A stretch of DNA of 64,000 nucleotides, from contig NC_003076.8 of assembly GCF_000001735.4 (NCBI RefSeq), positions 16,867,835 to 16,931,834 on the forward strand. Direction: 5' to 3'. The position numbers were made by a program, and so were the translations under genes. Below the pieces are notes generated by a model that saw nothing but the letters and a program-made list of their open reading frames with translations, was not told where the DNA came from and did not search any database. Source of the stretch: Arabidopsis thaliana. Lineage: Eukaryota; Streptophyta; Magnoliopsida; Brassicales; Brassicaceae. Positions 24,076 through 44,198 of this stretch are shown piece by piece. The stretch's first letter is position 1. The number at the start of each line of letters is the position of its first letter.

Positions 24076-26252
24076 ACTTTCACCTATTCTAGTTTTCTTC
24101 TAAACTTTTCTCTCTATGAGAATTGTATGTTTTGGAGTATTTAGTTAATCTATATATAAGCAAGCTAAACACTTTCAATGAGACAAAACAAGAAAAAAAG
24201 AAAGAAAAAGAAGATGAGGACATTACTTTAATGTTCATGATTAAGTTATCATGATTTTTTTCATATACAAACATTTTTTTCTTAAAATTGTTAAGTGTTA
24301 TGACCAATAAAGTTCCTTCAATTACCAAATCTTTTCATTTGTTAAAAGAGATAGTATTTAAGAGAAGAAGATACTTAACATCACTCCATGAAATCTATAG
24401 TATTTCAAATTAATTTACAAAATCGCATACTGTCTTTTTGCAAGATTTAATTATTATTCTTCTTCATTAGTTCATTTACTTATTATTTGAAACAAAAAGA
24501 ATACCTTTAAAGATATATTTTTTAAATATTAAAAGGGAAACATTAAAGTTTTTTTGTTGTTGCTGTGTCATATACATAATGTGTTTCATCATTTTTCTTT
24601 TTTCTTTCTTTTTAATTTCTGCTTGAAATACATTTTACTAGTAACTCTAACCACAAAATCAAAACATAAAATGAAGAAATTTTTGGTATTCTATTTAGAA
24701 AATTAACAACATCAAATATTTTTGAATCAAAAAAGGATTTGCCAGCTTTTGGATGGTATTGTGGATTTTGCCCATTTTTGAATAGTTTGTAGATTTTGCT
24801 TTTTTTCATGCTAAATAAATGTGATTTAACATGCGTTTTATTTTTTATGTTTGAGTTTAGTCAGTTGCAATTGTTCTTAAGGTTTAGTATTTGATATAAA
24901 GTACATAAGTTTGCCAAAATAAATCCTACATACATATATTTATAAGTGTAAAAATGGAAAAACTGTAAAATTATAGTAAAAATGACAATCTGTAAGGGTT
25001 TATAGGCTTCTACATTGGATTTGGATCGGAGTTCGATTTCTAAAAAGTGCACTTTATTACGATGAATGGTGCACTGATATTCGGATATTAAAGAGTGTTG
25101 CATGCAATATCGTAAGTACCGTGGTTATGGGTAAGAAAAAAGACATTTGCCTCATATCTCCCAATTATAAAGGTATTTTTAGAGCCCCTAAATATTAGAA
25201 ATGGTGTATCAAAATAGTTCTGAAGTACCCTGTTTTTCGTGAATAACTATGGTTCAATTCCTTTTCCTTGTTTTATTCATAATTTTTTTTCTTTTAAGAC
25301 TAACATGATTTTTAATATTTGTTTATTCACTTTATTTCTTTTAAAACAGTTGGAACCTGTTTCAGCGTTTCTAAATATTTATGAATTTAACATATACTAA
25401 TACATCTTCATAGTAACTTTATTTATAAATAATGATTGTGCTGATTTGATAATTAAAAAATAAGAAAACAACTAAATTTTTAGAAACATATCTTTGAGAT
25501 TCTATCAGTTAGAGTCCAAAAAACATAAGATTATAAGAATTTAGTAAAAGCGTTAATAAAAGTGAAAGAAGGAAAATTATGTCTTAGTTATATTATTGTT
25601 TTTATTTTCAATAAATTTTTTTTTCTTTTGTCAAAGTCAATGTTTTTTTTAGTTTAAAATTGTTTTATTTTTAAAATTTTTTTTGGATAATCTCCTCATC
25701 TCAACTTTACCTTAAATTCCGATAAATTTGGGCACGGTATCGTTTATTATGGATTTGAATGTTCGAGCCAAATATCGATCGTTGGTATGGACCGTATGGT
25801 GCAGGTAAATAAAAAATTGAGTATTGTAGGAAAAGCTGCACGTCATGAAATTTTTATAGAATTGTTCATAATGCTTATAAGTTATAAGTAAATCTGAAAA
25901 ATTGATCATTATATAGAAAATTATATATCAATATATATATATGGTGATAATAGTCTAGTTAGAAAAAAAAAACTATATCATATTCAAAATAGTTATATCA
26001 TGAATAACAATAAGAAAATTCTGAAAATCTCAATTAAGTAATCCGTTTATATAGGAAGTTTCAAATCCACCAAACGCAGATAAACACAAAACACAGAAAT
26101 AAATTTTATAATAGTAAAAACCGACAAAAATGCTAGTAATCCAAATTAGTCTATATACAGAGAGATAACACACTTATACAGAGAAGCTCTTACAAATTGT
26201 GACTCTCACCAGAAAAACACACACCAAACAAAACAAAACAAAAAACAGAGAG
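24076..26252. other. Intergenic
   Basis: Two kilobases of AT-rich spacer. I looked on both strands for cysteine-rich second exons and transposon motifs and found none I can defend. The last 100 bases are the leader of the alcohol dehydrogenase gene (A-rich, AAACAAAACAAAACA). Confidence 0.5.
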
Positions 26253-29616
<3,364 letters not shown>

Positions 29617-30877
29617 GTGAATTGACTTATTTTATCTTTCCATCTTTTGCATCAATTTCATATGTTTCATGTTTAACTATTTTTATTGGTTTGTAATCAA
29701 AACAAGCAAATGCCAAAGTGACAGCAAAATAAAAAGTCAATGAATTGTAATGAAAATAAGCAAAGGACAAGAAATTGTTTTTTCATCTTATGGTACGTAT
29801 TGTAATTTGTATTTTGTTTTGTTACCAAATTTGCCACGTTTAAAGGAAAAAAGGAGTGTCAAAGAAGAAGAATATTTTGAAAGCTATCAAAAGATAATAA
29901 TTGTGTGTCTAACTAGGAATTTTGTAGAAAATCAATAACTAACTGAGATAACACAACGTTAGAATTAAATTCTATCAATGTTTAATGAAAATTTTCAGAA
30001 GCAAATCTCCTTGTTCTTATGATAATATCAATTTATCTCTATGTTCCTATGTTTTACTGTAGCTTGAGAGTGTACTGGAACGTGTACACAATAGCCATGT
30101 TTTTTTCATGATCGCTGCGTCAGCGATGCGCGACACAAAAATATAAGTAACTGGAGACTCCAAGTATGTGGAGAGTAACACCGCCAACACTGTGAAAGCA
30201 GTCGCAGCAACACCTTTTTACCATTCCAACAGTCATTCTTCTTTTCAGCGACACTCTTTTATCCTCAACAATTTCTATTGCTTTCGTTGATGTTGAAATT
30301 TTATGGATAAATATTAATGTACGTAACAGGACCAATCAAAGATTTATGGATATAACATATGAGAAAAGTCGGTTTTTTCATATATGATAGTGTTGAATTC
30401 ATACATTTAGGTTTCACCTGTTCTAAAACATAACATTTTCCCGTTAAAAAGCATAGCGATACGTGAATTGGGCCTAAAACTTGGACTTATAATTTGGGCT
30501 TCTTTAAATGGACCTTTTCAAATATATATTTGATTAAGGTAACCATCCTTATTTTAAATTCTAAAGATAATCGATTCTGGTTGTTAAGAAAATCAATAGA
30601 ACAAAAAAAAGAGATAACGAACCTTCACGAATGTTTTGCTATATTTTCTTCATTAGAAAAAAAAACTAGATAATATCATTTGAATGTTCTGTTTACTAAT
30701 TATGAACAAGTAAAACTTAAAAGATTTGTTGTTATACTATATCTATCTTATAATTTCTCTATTTATAGATTAACACAACAAATTGCGATAACATTTCTCT
30801 TGCCTATATAAATCTGAGCTTTATTCATCTTTTTACAACAAAACAAGTTTCAACAGTCAATTAAAAGAAAATTAAGA
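29617..30877. other. Intergenic; ADH 3' flank and BGLU12 promoter
   Basis: No gene seen. 30110-30300 contains GATCGCTGCGTCAGCGATG, a short palindrome-like GC patch that may mark an old element. TGGATAAATATTAATGTACGTAA at about 30303 also occurs near 28010 in ADH intron 3, a dispersed exact match of unknown meaning. Confidence 0.4.
30805..30813 (+). promoter_or_regulatory. TATA box of BGLU12
   Basis: TATATAAAT, 65-73 bases before the start codon. Confidence 0.6.
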
Positions 30878-32401
30878 ATGAGAACTATATATCTTTCTTT
30901 GCTAGTGTTTATTATTGTCTTGGCTTTGAATGAAGTTATGGCCAAGAAACACTCCTCAACACCTAAATTAAGAAGAAGTGATTTTCCAGAAGATTTTATT
31001 TTTGGAGCTGCAACGTCAGCTTACCAAGTCGAAGGAGCTGCCCATGAAGATGGTAGAGGTCCAAGTATTTGGGATACATTCTCTGAGAAATATCCGGAGA
31101 AGATAAAAGATGGTAGCAATGGATCTATTGCAAGTGATTCTTACCATCTTTACAAGGAAGATGTGGGTTTACTACATCAAATTGGTTTCGATGCCTATAG
31201 ATTCTCCATCTCGTGGTCGAGGATCTTGCCACGTGAGAATCTAAAAGGAGGAATCAACCAAGCTGGTATTGACTATTACAACAACTTGATCAATGAGCTT
31301 TTGTCTAAAGGAATTAAGCCATTCGCCACCATTTTCCATTGGGACACACCGCAAAGCCTTGAAGATGCTTATGGAGGGTTCCTTGGCGCGGAGATTGTGA
31401 ATGATTTCCGTGATTATGCGGATATTTGTTTCAAGAATTTTGGAGATCGAGTGAAGCATTGGATGACATTGAACGAGCCATTAACAGTTGTGCAACAAGG
31501 ATATGTTGCTGGTGTAATGGCTCCAGGAAGGTGTTCAAAATTCACAAACCCTAACTGCACCGCGGGAAATGGAGCTACCGAGCCTTATATTGTTGGTCAC
31601 AACCTCATTCTTGCACATGGAGAAGCAGTCAAAGTATACAGAGAAAAATATAAGGCATCTCAAAAAGGTCAAGTTGGTATCGCCTTAAACGCGGGTTGGA
31701 ACTTACCTTATTCAGAATCAGCTGAAGATAGGTTAGCTGCGGCAAGAGCTATGGCCTTCACATTCGACTATTTCATGGAGCCGCTTGTAACCGGTAAATA
31801 CCCGATTGACATGGTCAACTACGTAAAAGGCGGTCGCTTACCTACATTTACTGCAAAACAATCTAAAATGTTGAAGGGATCATATGATTTCATTGGCAGA
31901 AATTATTACTCATCTTCTTACGCTAAGGATGTTCCTTGCTCAAGCGAAAACGTTACATTATTCTCTGATCCTTGTGCTAGCGTCACAGGTGAAAGAGAAG
32001 GAGTGCCTATCGGTCCAAAGGCAGCATCAGATTGGCTTTTGATATATCCAAAAGGAATTCGTGATCTCCTTCTCTATGCAAAATACAAGTTCAAGGATCC
32101 TGTCATGTACATAACCGAAAATGGTAGAGATGAAGCTAGTACCGGTAAAATCGACCTTAAAGATAGTGAGAGGATCGATTACTACGCTCAACATTTGAAG
32201 ATGGTTCAAGACGCTATATCAATTGGAGCCAATGTTAAGGGATTCTTTGCATGGTCTTTGCTAGATAACTTTGAATGGGCAACGGGCTACGCAGTCCGAT
32301 TTGGACTAGTTTACGTAGATTTCAACGGTGGACGTAAGAGATATCCCAAAAAATCGGCAAAATGGTTTAAAAAGTTATTAAATGAAAAGAAAAAGAATTG
32401 A
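30878..32401 (+). CDS. BGLU12: GH1 beta-glucosidase, intronless
   Basis: A single open frame of 507 aa covers a whole glycoside hydrolase family 1 enzyme. Signal peptide at 1-22 ([17 protein letters not shown]). Acid/base Glu200 in TLNEP, nucleophile Glu414 in ITENG, with other family landmarks: [35 protein letters not shown] and DNFEWATGY. Expected to hydrolyse beta-glucosides in a secretory compartment. It ends in a Lys-rich tail (LLNEKKKN), not an obvious KDEL/REEL retention signal. Most plant GH1 genes carry about a dozen introns; here there are none, which suggests origin by retroposition. The frame is intact and has its own TATA box, so it is probably active. I believe it is At5g42260. 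Confidence 0.95.
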   Translation: MRTIYLSLLVFIIVLALNEVMAKKHSSTPKLRRSDFPEDFIFGAATSAYQVEGAAHEDGRGPSIWDTFSEKYPEKIKDGSNGSIASDSYHLYKEDVGLLHQIGFDAYRFSISWSRILPRENLKGGINQAGIDYYNNLINELLSKGIKPFATIFHWDTPQSLEDAYGGFLGAEIVNDFRDYADICFKNFGDRVKHWMTLNEPLTVVQQGYVAGVMAPGRCSKFTNPNCTAGNGATEPYIVGHNLILAHGEAVKVYREKYKASQKGQVGIALNAGWNLPYSESAEDRLAAARAMAFTFDYFMEPLVTGKYPIDMVNYVKGGRLPTFTAKQSKMLKGSYDFIGRNYYSSSYAKDVPCSSENVTLFSDPCASVTGEREGVPIGPKAASDWLLIYPKGIRDLLLYAKYKFKDPVMYITENGRDEASTGKIDLKDSERIDYYAQHLKMVQDAISIGANVKGFFAWSLLDNFEWATGYAVRFGLVYVDFNGGRKRYPKKSAKWFKKLLNEKKKN

Positions 32402-37268
<4,867 letters not shown>

Positions 37269-37650
37269 AATCAACTAATTGGCTTGTAATAATACCAATT
37301 AGCTTCGATCTATACATACTGTATGTTAATATACATTGACATGTTCAGAGACTTTTCTTTTTCTTTTTCTTTGCTGCCGCTTTCGATTCCCAAAATAGTG
37401 AAAATACTCTCATCGTTCCGACACAAGTCTATATATGCAAACAAATGCATTCTTATTATTCTGGAAAATTTAGTTTAAACACACAAATAAACCTGAACGG
37501 CTGAACATAACAGTGAAAACAAACAAAGCGGAAACCAAAAGACTTAAAAACAAATTCTTGAAATTGAAATACCTTAGCTCTATCAGACTCAGACGTTACG
37601 CATTTCTTGTCATCTCGTCTAGCATTAGATTTCTTTGTCAAGGTGCCCTC
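37269..37650. other. Convergent 3' region between FTSH5 and the C1-domain gene
   Basis: Holds the 3' untranslated regions of both genes; no gene seen. Confidence 0.6.
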
Positions 37651-39316
37651 TCACCTTTCTCTTTTGGCCAATGCTAATTTCCAAATGTAATTTGCCAGAC
37701 AATCAAGAGTACAACAACTTTCGTATCTGCCTATCTGCTTGAATACCAAAGTCTGTGCACAAAGAAGATTACATTGAGAGCAAAGTGGCCGAGTGTTACC
37801 ATCATTTCGAGCAATTTCAACTTCATATCTACCAGAAACCAATTTGAAGATGTAGTGGGGCTTCATGTACATATCTTTCCCTTGTAAACAGTTGACATGG
37901 AGAGTGATGCTGCAAAATTCACATGTATAAAACCATTTGCTTGCATCTAATTTTGATTCACATATCTCACACCAATATTGGCCACTTGTTGTATCTTCAT
38001 CACCGTAGCATAGGGTGAGTGGATGCCTATCGTATTTGTAGTGTGCCTTAGTAGGCAAAGTAGCACATCTAATACCCAAAAAAGAAGTGCATTTAATGCA
38101 TTCTAGGTAATAGGATGAACAATAATCACTTGAACACCCCATGCATTTACCTTCCGTCAAATTGAAAAAGAGATCATGTGGATGACAACCATGAATGAAA
38201 GGATCTGGAAGAGAAGCGCAGTTGACGTCTACGAGAAATGTACAATCTTGTTCACCGCATTTGTACACAAAACCACAACCAATTCGGCTGCAACCATCAC
38301 ATATGAATATGTTGCTTGCCGAGTGGTACAGATGACCGAACCCGGAGATCCGACCAAGTGGGAAAGCGTGGAGCGTAAGTGGGTGTTTATGTAATGGGTG
38401 GTATTTTTTGCGAGGAAGAAATGCACATGCTTCATCGAGAACAAAATCACACTTCATACAACCATAATATCTCTGAGAGATCATTACTGGAAGGGTGCAT
38501 GCCTCACATACCTTGTCTTTCTCACAAATATTGTTCTTTTCATAAAGCTTTAGATAATGCTCATGGCTGAAATGTTGAATTGTCTCCTCATCAATCCTAA
38601 CAAATGACTCCATATATTCCTCGGGTTCTTCAGGCACTCCTTCAAGATCTTTTCCATCCCAAACCTCTTTTCTCGTTGCACATTTTGAATGGACAGCATA
38701 ATGACATCCCTTATTACAAGAGTATTGCCCGTTGTTGACGTCGATGGTTTGGCGACAGACTCCACATAAGAAATCACCAGGTTGAAGGGATAAACTGAAA
38801 GAGAGACGGTGTGGGTGTCGGGTGATCTTAATGACACGAGGTAGATAGATACATGATCTGTGGACCATGTGGCTGCAAGGGAGACAAGCGTAAACAAGAT
38901 CATCGGTCTCGCTTAGAGACAAGCCACATGCATCACAAGGAAAAGGAAGTCGTATAGGGAAGAGGGTGAGGGTGTGCTCATGACTTTTGATGTGTGAGAT
39001 AGTGGGAGGTGGTGGTCTCATCGAGCAAGTCGCATTAAGATAGAACTTGCAGATAGAACAATGATAATATACCTTTTGTAGTGGAACCTGACAACATTTG
39101 CATTTCAGGTGATTTCCATCAGATAAACAGGCACTATCACCATAATCATCATCACCATCACCATCATTGTCATTACTAACACCACTAGCGACGGCATTAC
39201 TGTTGACGCTTTCTTCGTAGTCATCATCAACTTTGTATACCAATTCATTTTTAGAGGCATCATCATCGTTGTTGATGCTGAGTTCCAAAGCCCATGTCGA
39301 ATAATCATTATTGTGG

Positions 39317-39347
<31 letters not shown>

Positions 39348-39413
39348 CATCCTCATCATCCTCATCCTCATCCTCATCATCATCATCTTCATCATCTTCA
39401 TCATCAACAACAA

Positions 39414-39451
<38 letters not shown>

Positions 39452-39468
39452 ACAACATCATCATCGTT

Positions 39469-39506
<38 letters not shown>

Positions 39507-40173
39507 TATTATTATTATCGTCATTACTATTAGCCTCAACATTATTGTTGACATCGTCTTCGTAGACAACATTATTGTTGACGTCGTCTTCGTAGTCCTT
39601 ATCAAATTCGTGTACCGCTTCTTCACGAGTAGAAGCACCATTGGATAAAGAGTCACCATCACCATCATCAGCAGCAACATCACTATTGTTGTCGTCGTCT
39701 TCACAATCATCATCAACTTCATATATCGATTCTTCTGTAGAGGACTTGTCTTTCCAGTTTCGGGGTGAAAAATCAAAAGTCGGATCTACGGAAATGAGAG
39801 TTAGAGGGTGAGAGGGGTGAAAAATGTGTTTTATCTCCGGTGGAAAGACGTGACAACCTCTGTGGAATTCCAATTTGCATGTAACACAGTAGTAATAGTA
39901 CCTACTGTCTTCCATATCCTTGCCTTTGCACGAAAAGCACATAGAAAGTCGAGGATGAGAACGGTATCCACGCCGGCAAAGCTTGTGCGGCTGAGCCGGA
40001 TCGGACAGACGACATTTGGGTTTAGATGTAGAAAAAAAGGGAGGAGGTGTGTCTTCCATATCATTGCCTTTGCTCGAGGAGCATCCAAGCCGGAAAAGGT
40101 TGAGCGGCTGAGCCGGATCGGACAGACGACATTTGGGTTTAGATCTAGAAAAAAAAGGAGAAGGTGCTTCCAT
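37651..40173 (-). CDS. Cysteine/histidine-rich C1 (DC1) domain protein with Asp-rich insert
   Basis: Single open frame on the minus strand, 840 aa. DC1 zinc-binding modules (C-x2-C ... H-x-x-C patterns) occur first near residues 73-125 (MCFSCKGKD, CVTCKLEFHRGC), then repeatedly from about 360 to 800 (CKCCQVPL, CDACGLSL, CGVCRQTI, CEACTLPV, CDGCSRIG, CEICESKL). Between them, residues about 135-350 are a low-complexity acidic tract rich in Asp, Glu and Asn, encoded by a GAT/GAC triplet expansion. The N-terminus carries a 39-residue tandem duplication (KPKCRLSDPAQP twice). Plant DC1 proteins are large, poorly understood and implicated in stress and lipid or redox signalling; the function here is unknown. 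I believe it is At5g42280. Confidence 0.88.
39318..39520. repeat. Trinucleotide (ATC/GAT)n array in the C1-domain gene
   Basis: Long runs of CAT/ATC triplets on the plus strand, interrupted by CTC and TTC, coding for Asp (GAT) and Glu on the minus strand. Likely length-polymorphic. The same run creates false poly-Ser, poly-His and poly-Ile frames on the other strand. Confidence 0.9.
39989..40160. repeat. 117-bp tandem duplication at the start of the C1-domain gene
   Basis: GGCTGAGCCGGATCGGACAG begins at 39989 and again at 40106, with near identity for about 55 bases. The shift of 117 bases keeps the frame (39 codons). Confidence 0.75.
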
Positions 40174-40677
40174 ATGGGTTTCTTTTGGAATTAAAGAAGC
40201 AGCAAATGAAAGGTTTTCAACTCATAAATCTTTTTGCTCCCAAATATGTCTTTATATAATAAAGAAATTTTCACCGTGGACACCTTTCTGACTTTTTCTT
40301 TCATAGAAAGACAAAGTGGGCTGGCCCAACCAGGTTTTAGCCACTCAGCCAAAAATATACAAATTTGCCCTGGAACGAGAAATGAAAGGAGGCGGTTCAG
40401 TTTCGTTTCTTTATTTTTCTGGTTACCAAAATTTAAATTTAAAATTAAATCAAAAATACGTTATTAACTTTCTGACAACCAAAGGAAATCAAAAACTGTT
40501 TGTCGAAGACGAAGAACAATTCCGACGAAAAACAAACTCCGATCGAAAGTGAAATTTCGATTGAGGCTCTGTGCGAGTTCTAGTCGTTGCTTAAGTTGAA
40601 GAAATTTCGATCGAGCTCGTGGTAAAGGATAACAAAAAGAGGATTTTCTGGTTTCTTGAATTATTGTTCATACTCAA
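40174..40677. other. Leader/promoter of the C1-domain gene and a gene-leader-like segment
   Basis: The C1 gene promoter (40174-40300) is followed by a plus-strand segment with leader-like composition ending at the ATG at 40678. Confidence 0.4.
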
Positions 40678-40824
40678 ATGGCGGAGATGAAGAAGAGTAG
40701 TCGGCAGCGAGGAGTTTCGGATGTTAATGAGTTAACGAGCGGCTGCAAAATTAGGGTTGCAGAGGTTGAAGACGAGTGCAAAATTACAATTATACCCTTC
40801 ATTATAAAAAAATGTACGTATATG
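40678..40824 (+). CDS. Short ORF, possible captured or truncated gene 5' end
   Basis: 48-residue frame starting MAEMKKSSRQRGVSDVNELT and ending where the AT-rich repeat DNA begins. The first 35 codons and the 150 bases before them have ordinary Arabidopsis coding and leader composition; the end is junk-like (IIPFIIKKCTYM). It looks like the 5' end of a gene cut off by, or captured next to, the GTAC-rich repeat region. I do not recognise the protein. It may also be a genuine but untranslated transcript. Confidence 0.3.
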
Positions 40825-43690
40825 TAATTTACGGTATACGTACACACATTACTACCGTGTACGTACACATTACTACCGTGTACGTACACATTACTACCGT
40901 GTACGTACACATTACTACCGTGTACGTACACATTACTACCGTGTACGTACACATTACTACCGTGTACGTACACATTACTACCGTGTACGTATATATTATT
41001 ACCGTTACGCACATATATTTATATGATATTGCTAATCGTGAATTGTCTTCAAATGATAATAAATAAAATATTATTTAAAATAGAAATAAACATGTTAGAT
41101 TTTGTTTTATTGTAAAGTCGGCAAACAAAATATTTATTGAGTTTGTACATTAGAAACCTTTGGTTATTTTGATTAGATAAAATATCTTTTGGGGTTTTCT
41201 CCATAAATCTATTCATATATAATAATTAAATAAAAATATATGGTCAAAGTATAGTTGTTTCTCTTACTTTTGAAAAATGTTATGTACGTACATGATAATA
41301 ATGTACGTACATCTTTGTTAGTGAGTTAAAATTGTTGAGAATAAACAAGATTTTAAACTAAACCCTTAAACATAAACGATAATATTGAGATACACGTACA
41401 CGTATACAACTTTAAAATGAGTTTAAAAATTCTCTAACCATTGTTTACGAAAAAATTTTAATTTTATTTTTTTGACATCAAGATTAAGTTATTATGTAAG
41501 TTATATGTATGCTGTATATTTTAATATAGATTATGCATATATAATATTTCAACGAATCGTACTCTCATTCATGTAAAACCGATCTTCCAATACTAAATTG
41601 CACACCATTACAATTCATTTCGCATCTACCATGCCTATATGTATTCGTGTACGTAAAACATTCATCTTTACATAATTCACCAGATACATAATTAGTAGTG
41701 TACGTACATATTCTTTGATAAATGTACGAGTGTACGTTAACTTCGATTTTATAATTGTAATTTGGGTAATTGAAATATAAAAGTCTAAATATAATTTATG
41801 TTAAGTATATAACTATATTTTGAATACCCATTCGGTTCTCAATTTGCTTTGGATAATTTTGGGTTTACAAATACAAAAAGAATCTCCAACAAAACAATTT
41901 ATGAACCCAGAAATTTGTAAAAACGTATCATTACTTTCATATCACGTTCTCAAGTGTAATTAATAGGATTAACACGAATTTCTTACCCAGAACACAGATT
42001 GTCTCTCCTTCAATCCTTCAAACTTTGTAAAACAACAACTGAAAACTTTAGATTCTTCACCGTAACACAATTTCGATATTCGTTTTTTTCCCAGAATTCT
42101 AATCTCAATTATGTAAATATCTTACAATATAATCTCTATTATAATAGGTAATCATGAGTTTTAGTCTTGTCAAAACTTTTTAGCATTAAAAACTTCTGAG
42201 CCCAACCAATTTTTAAAATTTTTAATTCCAATTTCAAGTGTCAAATTCGCCGAAACCCAGAAAACATTTAATGCATTTCTCGTCGATGAACAGTGTACGT
42301 ACAAATCCGGTTCTCTTGGATTCCAACGATGCGGTCCGTACGTACAAACCGGGTTCAGTTTCGTCAGGGGCCTTTTGGTTAGTTTTTGGCTGAATGACTA
42401 AGAATTGAAAGGTCCAGCCCACAGTATCAAAATCTGAAATTAAAAGTGGATCAATGGCTACTGTGTGTAATTTACCCTACTTAATATCTAGCAAGATTTA
42501 AGACCAGTTCCAATATAAAGTCAACTACTTTTTCCTACTGTTAAGTACAGGTTTTTTAATTCATGTTGGCTGACTAAATTGGACAGCTATCATCTACACA
42601 TTAAAAATTTAAAATAATCCCCACTACAGTCTACAGCAGCTCCGATTATAGTTCAATGCAAAATCTTGTTATTACGATCATATATATTAGTTTTTAAATA
42701 TTTTAAAGGTATAGTTAAATTCGTCAATGTTTTTTTTAATATATTATTAATAAACTTTTGAAAATTTTATGGTGATAACGGCATGTTATTTTGCGTAATA
42801 TTTTTAACTTAATAATATTTCTTTTGTATTTTTTTGTTTTTTTGAGATTCGTTTTGCAAATTGATGAAAAGTTTTCCAAAACTGAAAACAGTTCCATTAG
42901 GTGAAATTCGAATAATTTTGTGGGGCAGTAGGAAAATATTTTATGACATCTAACTCAGAAAGATAATTGTATATTTTGTTCCACTAAATGCAAAGAATTT
43001 ATTTAGTTCATAATGAAATCGGGTAATTTATTAATTAGGAACGACCATATTGATATAAGATGTGCAACTAAACATTAAAAAAGACCATATAAAAAGTTGT
43101 TTGTTTTGTTTAAAAAATGACTTGAGCTGTTTGTCCCATTGTATTAGAGAAATAGACTTAAGAACTAGAGATCTGGTCATTTTAAATCAATAAGGAAACT
43201 CCAACAAACTAGTTTGTCCATATATATACATTTTACAGTGTTTTTGTTGTTAATATATGAAATATGATTTTTAATAATTTAATTCAAATAGATCAAGGTT
43301 TACGCTGTTTAATTTTATTTGAATCTTGAATAATTTTAATAGGTTAGATTATTTATCTGGTTTTGTGTTCGGATCCTGAATAATTAATTCTTAAAAAAAG
43401 TTACTATTTCTAAAAAAATTAAAAATAAAATTAATTATTTAATTACTAAATTTAATATATATAATACCTTTTAGTAAACCATATTTGTCATTTTCGGGCT
43501 TTTTGGCGCAGTTAAAGATCCACTACTAAATTAAAAACTTATGGATTTGAATTTAACATTTTTAATTTCCTTTGAGGAAAAAAAAAGAAAAGAAAAATGT
43601 GAATTTGAAGTTTTGAACTACATATGGCGAAGCCCACTTGGTCGTCGATCAATGGAAACACGAGTTTTTGCCCACATCTCAATATTCACT
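40825..43690. other. Intergenic, AT-rich with scattered TGTACGTACA palindromes
   Basis: Begins with the 21-bp array. Isolated GTACGTAC copies follow near 41284, 41302, 41702, 42296 and 42338, with related ACGTACACGTATAC near 41395. From 42430 onward it is featureless AT-rich sequence. No gene seen. Confidence 0.5.
40846..41013. repeat. 21-bp tandem array, 7 full copies plus a degenerate one
   Basis: Unit ACATTACTACCGTGTACGTAC (21 bases), perfect or nearly so from 40846 to 40992, with a degenerate eighth copy to about 41013. Each unit carries the palindrome TGTACGTACA across its border. Because 21 is a multiple of three, all six frames stay open through it. Confidence 0.95.
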
Positions 43691-43691
43691 C

Positions 43692-43699
43692 TATAAAAT
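43692..43699 (+). promoter_or_regulatory. Candidate TATA box of the LEA-like gene
   Basis: TATAAAAT lies 167 bases before the start codon. The G-box lies downstream of it, so this may not be the true core promoter. Confidence 0.35.
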
Positions 43700-43704
43700 A
43701 TTCT

Positions 43705-43756
43705 AAACATTTGCCTACTTGATTGTCAAAAAAAAAAAAAAAACATTTGCCTACTT
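43705..43756. repeat. 16-bp direct repeat flanking GATTGTC + poly(A)
   Basis: AAACATTTGCCTACTT at 43705-43720 and 43741-43756, with GATTGTC and 13 A between. Target-site-duplication layout; it sits between the candidate TATA box and the LEA-like coding start. Confidence 0.7.
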
Positions 43757-43790
43757 AACGTGTTCGTCTTCAGATCATGGCACGTGGGAG

Positions 43791-43796
43791 GCAAGT
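43791..43796 (+). promoter_or_regulatory. G-box / ABRE-type element
   Basis: CACGTG in the context GGCACGTGGG, a strong match to the ABA-response element core, 70 bases before the LEA-like start codon. Fits seed or dehydration expression. Confidence 0.5.
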
Positions 43797-43865
43797 AAAC
43801 GTGTCTGAAGACCACTTTTGATACAAATAGACCAACAACAGTGTCGACATCAAGACAAAGTGACA

Positions 43866-44198
43866 ATGGAGAAAGAACCCAAGCAAGAGCCAGAGGAAGG
43901 GAGAGATAAGTACGAGCCACATCAGCACCAGCCACCGTATATCTCGCAGATGCAGCCAGTGACGCACGAAGCCTACGGTGGTGGCCTCTACGGTCAGGAC
44001 GACGAAAAAGAGACCACAAATTTAGAGAAAGAGGCCAAGAATATAGAGAAAGAACCTCAGCAGCAAAGACCACCGGCCAGTGATACACAGAGCGCAGATG
44101 GGCCTGACGAGGTAAAGACGTTGACACCAAAACACAAGCAACCAGCTTCTTCGGGTGATAGAGACGTTGACATAACTGGCCAGTCTTACATTCAATGA
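43866..44198 (+). CDS. Small hydrophilic LEA-like protein
   Basis: 110-residue single exon starting MEKEPKQEPEEGRDKYEP; the first in-frame ATG after a CAAAGTGACA context. Rich in Glu, Gln, Lys, Pro and Asp, with no hydrophobic core, so almost certainly disordered. Carries QPVTHEAYGGGLYGQ, then repeats of NLEKEAKNIEKEP. Glycine-tyrosine motifs of this kind occur in small seed-maturation/LEA proteins. I recall the locus (At5g42290) being labelled 'transcription activator-related', but nothing in the sequence supports a DNA-binding or activation function. The ABRE-like G-box supports stress or seed expression. Confidence 0.7.
   Translation: MEKEPKQEPEEGRDKYEPHQHQPPYISQMQPVTHEAYGGGLYGQDDEKETTNLEKEAKNIEKEPQQQRPPASDTQSADGPDEVKTLTPKHKQPASSGDRDVDITGQSYIQ

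Noticed and set aside
39294-39648. Plus-strand poly-His, poly-Ser and poly-Ile frames, and a Met-rich minus-strand frame
   Set aside because: All are other-frame readings of the triplet expansion inside the C1-domain gene.
40846-41013. CRISPR-like array or a repeat protein gene
   Set aside because: The 21-bp units are contiguous with no spacers, and frames are open on both strands only because 21 is a multiple of three. It is a plant nuclear minisatellite.
43726-44130. 134-codon minus-strand frame
   Set aside because: Antisense of the LEA-like gene; no similarity, and composition follows the sense strand.
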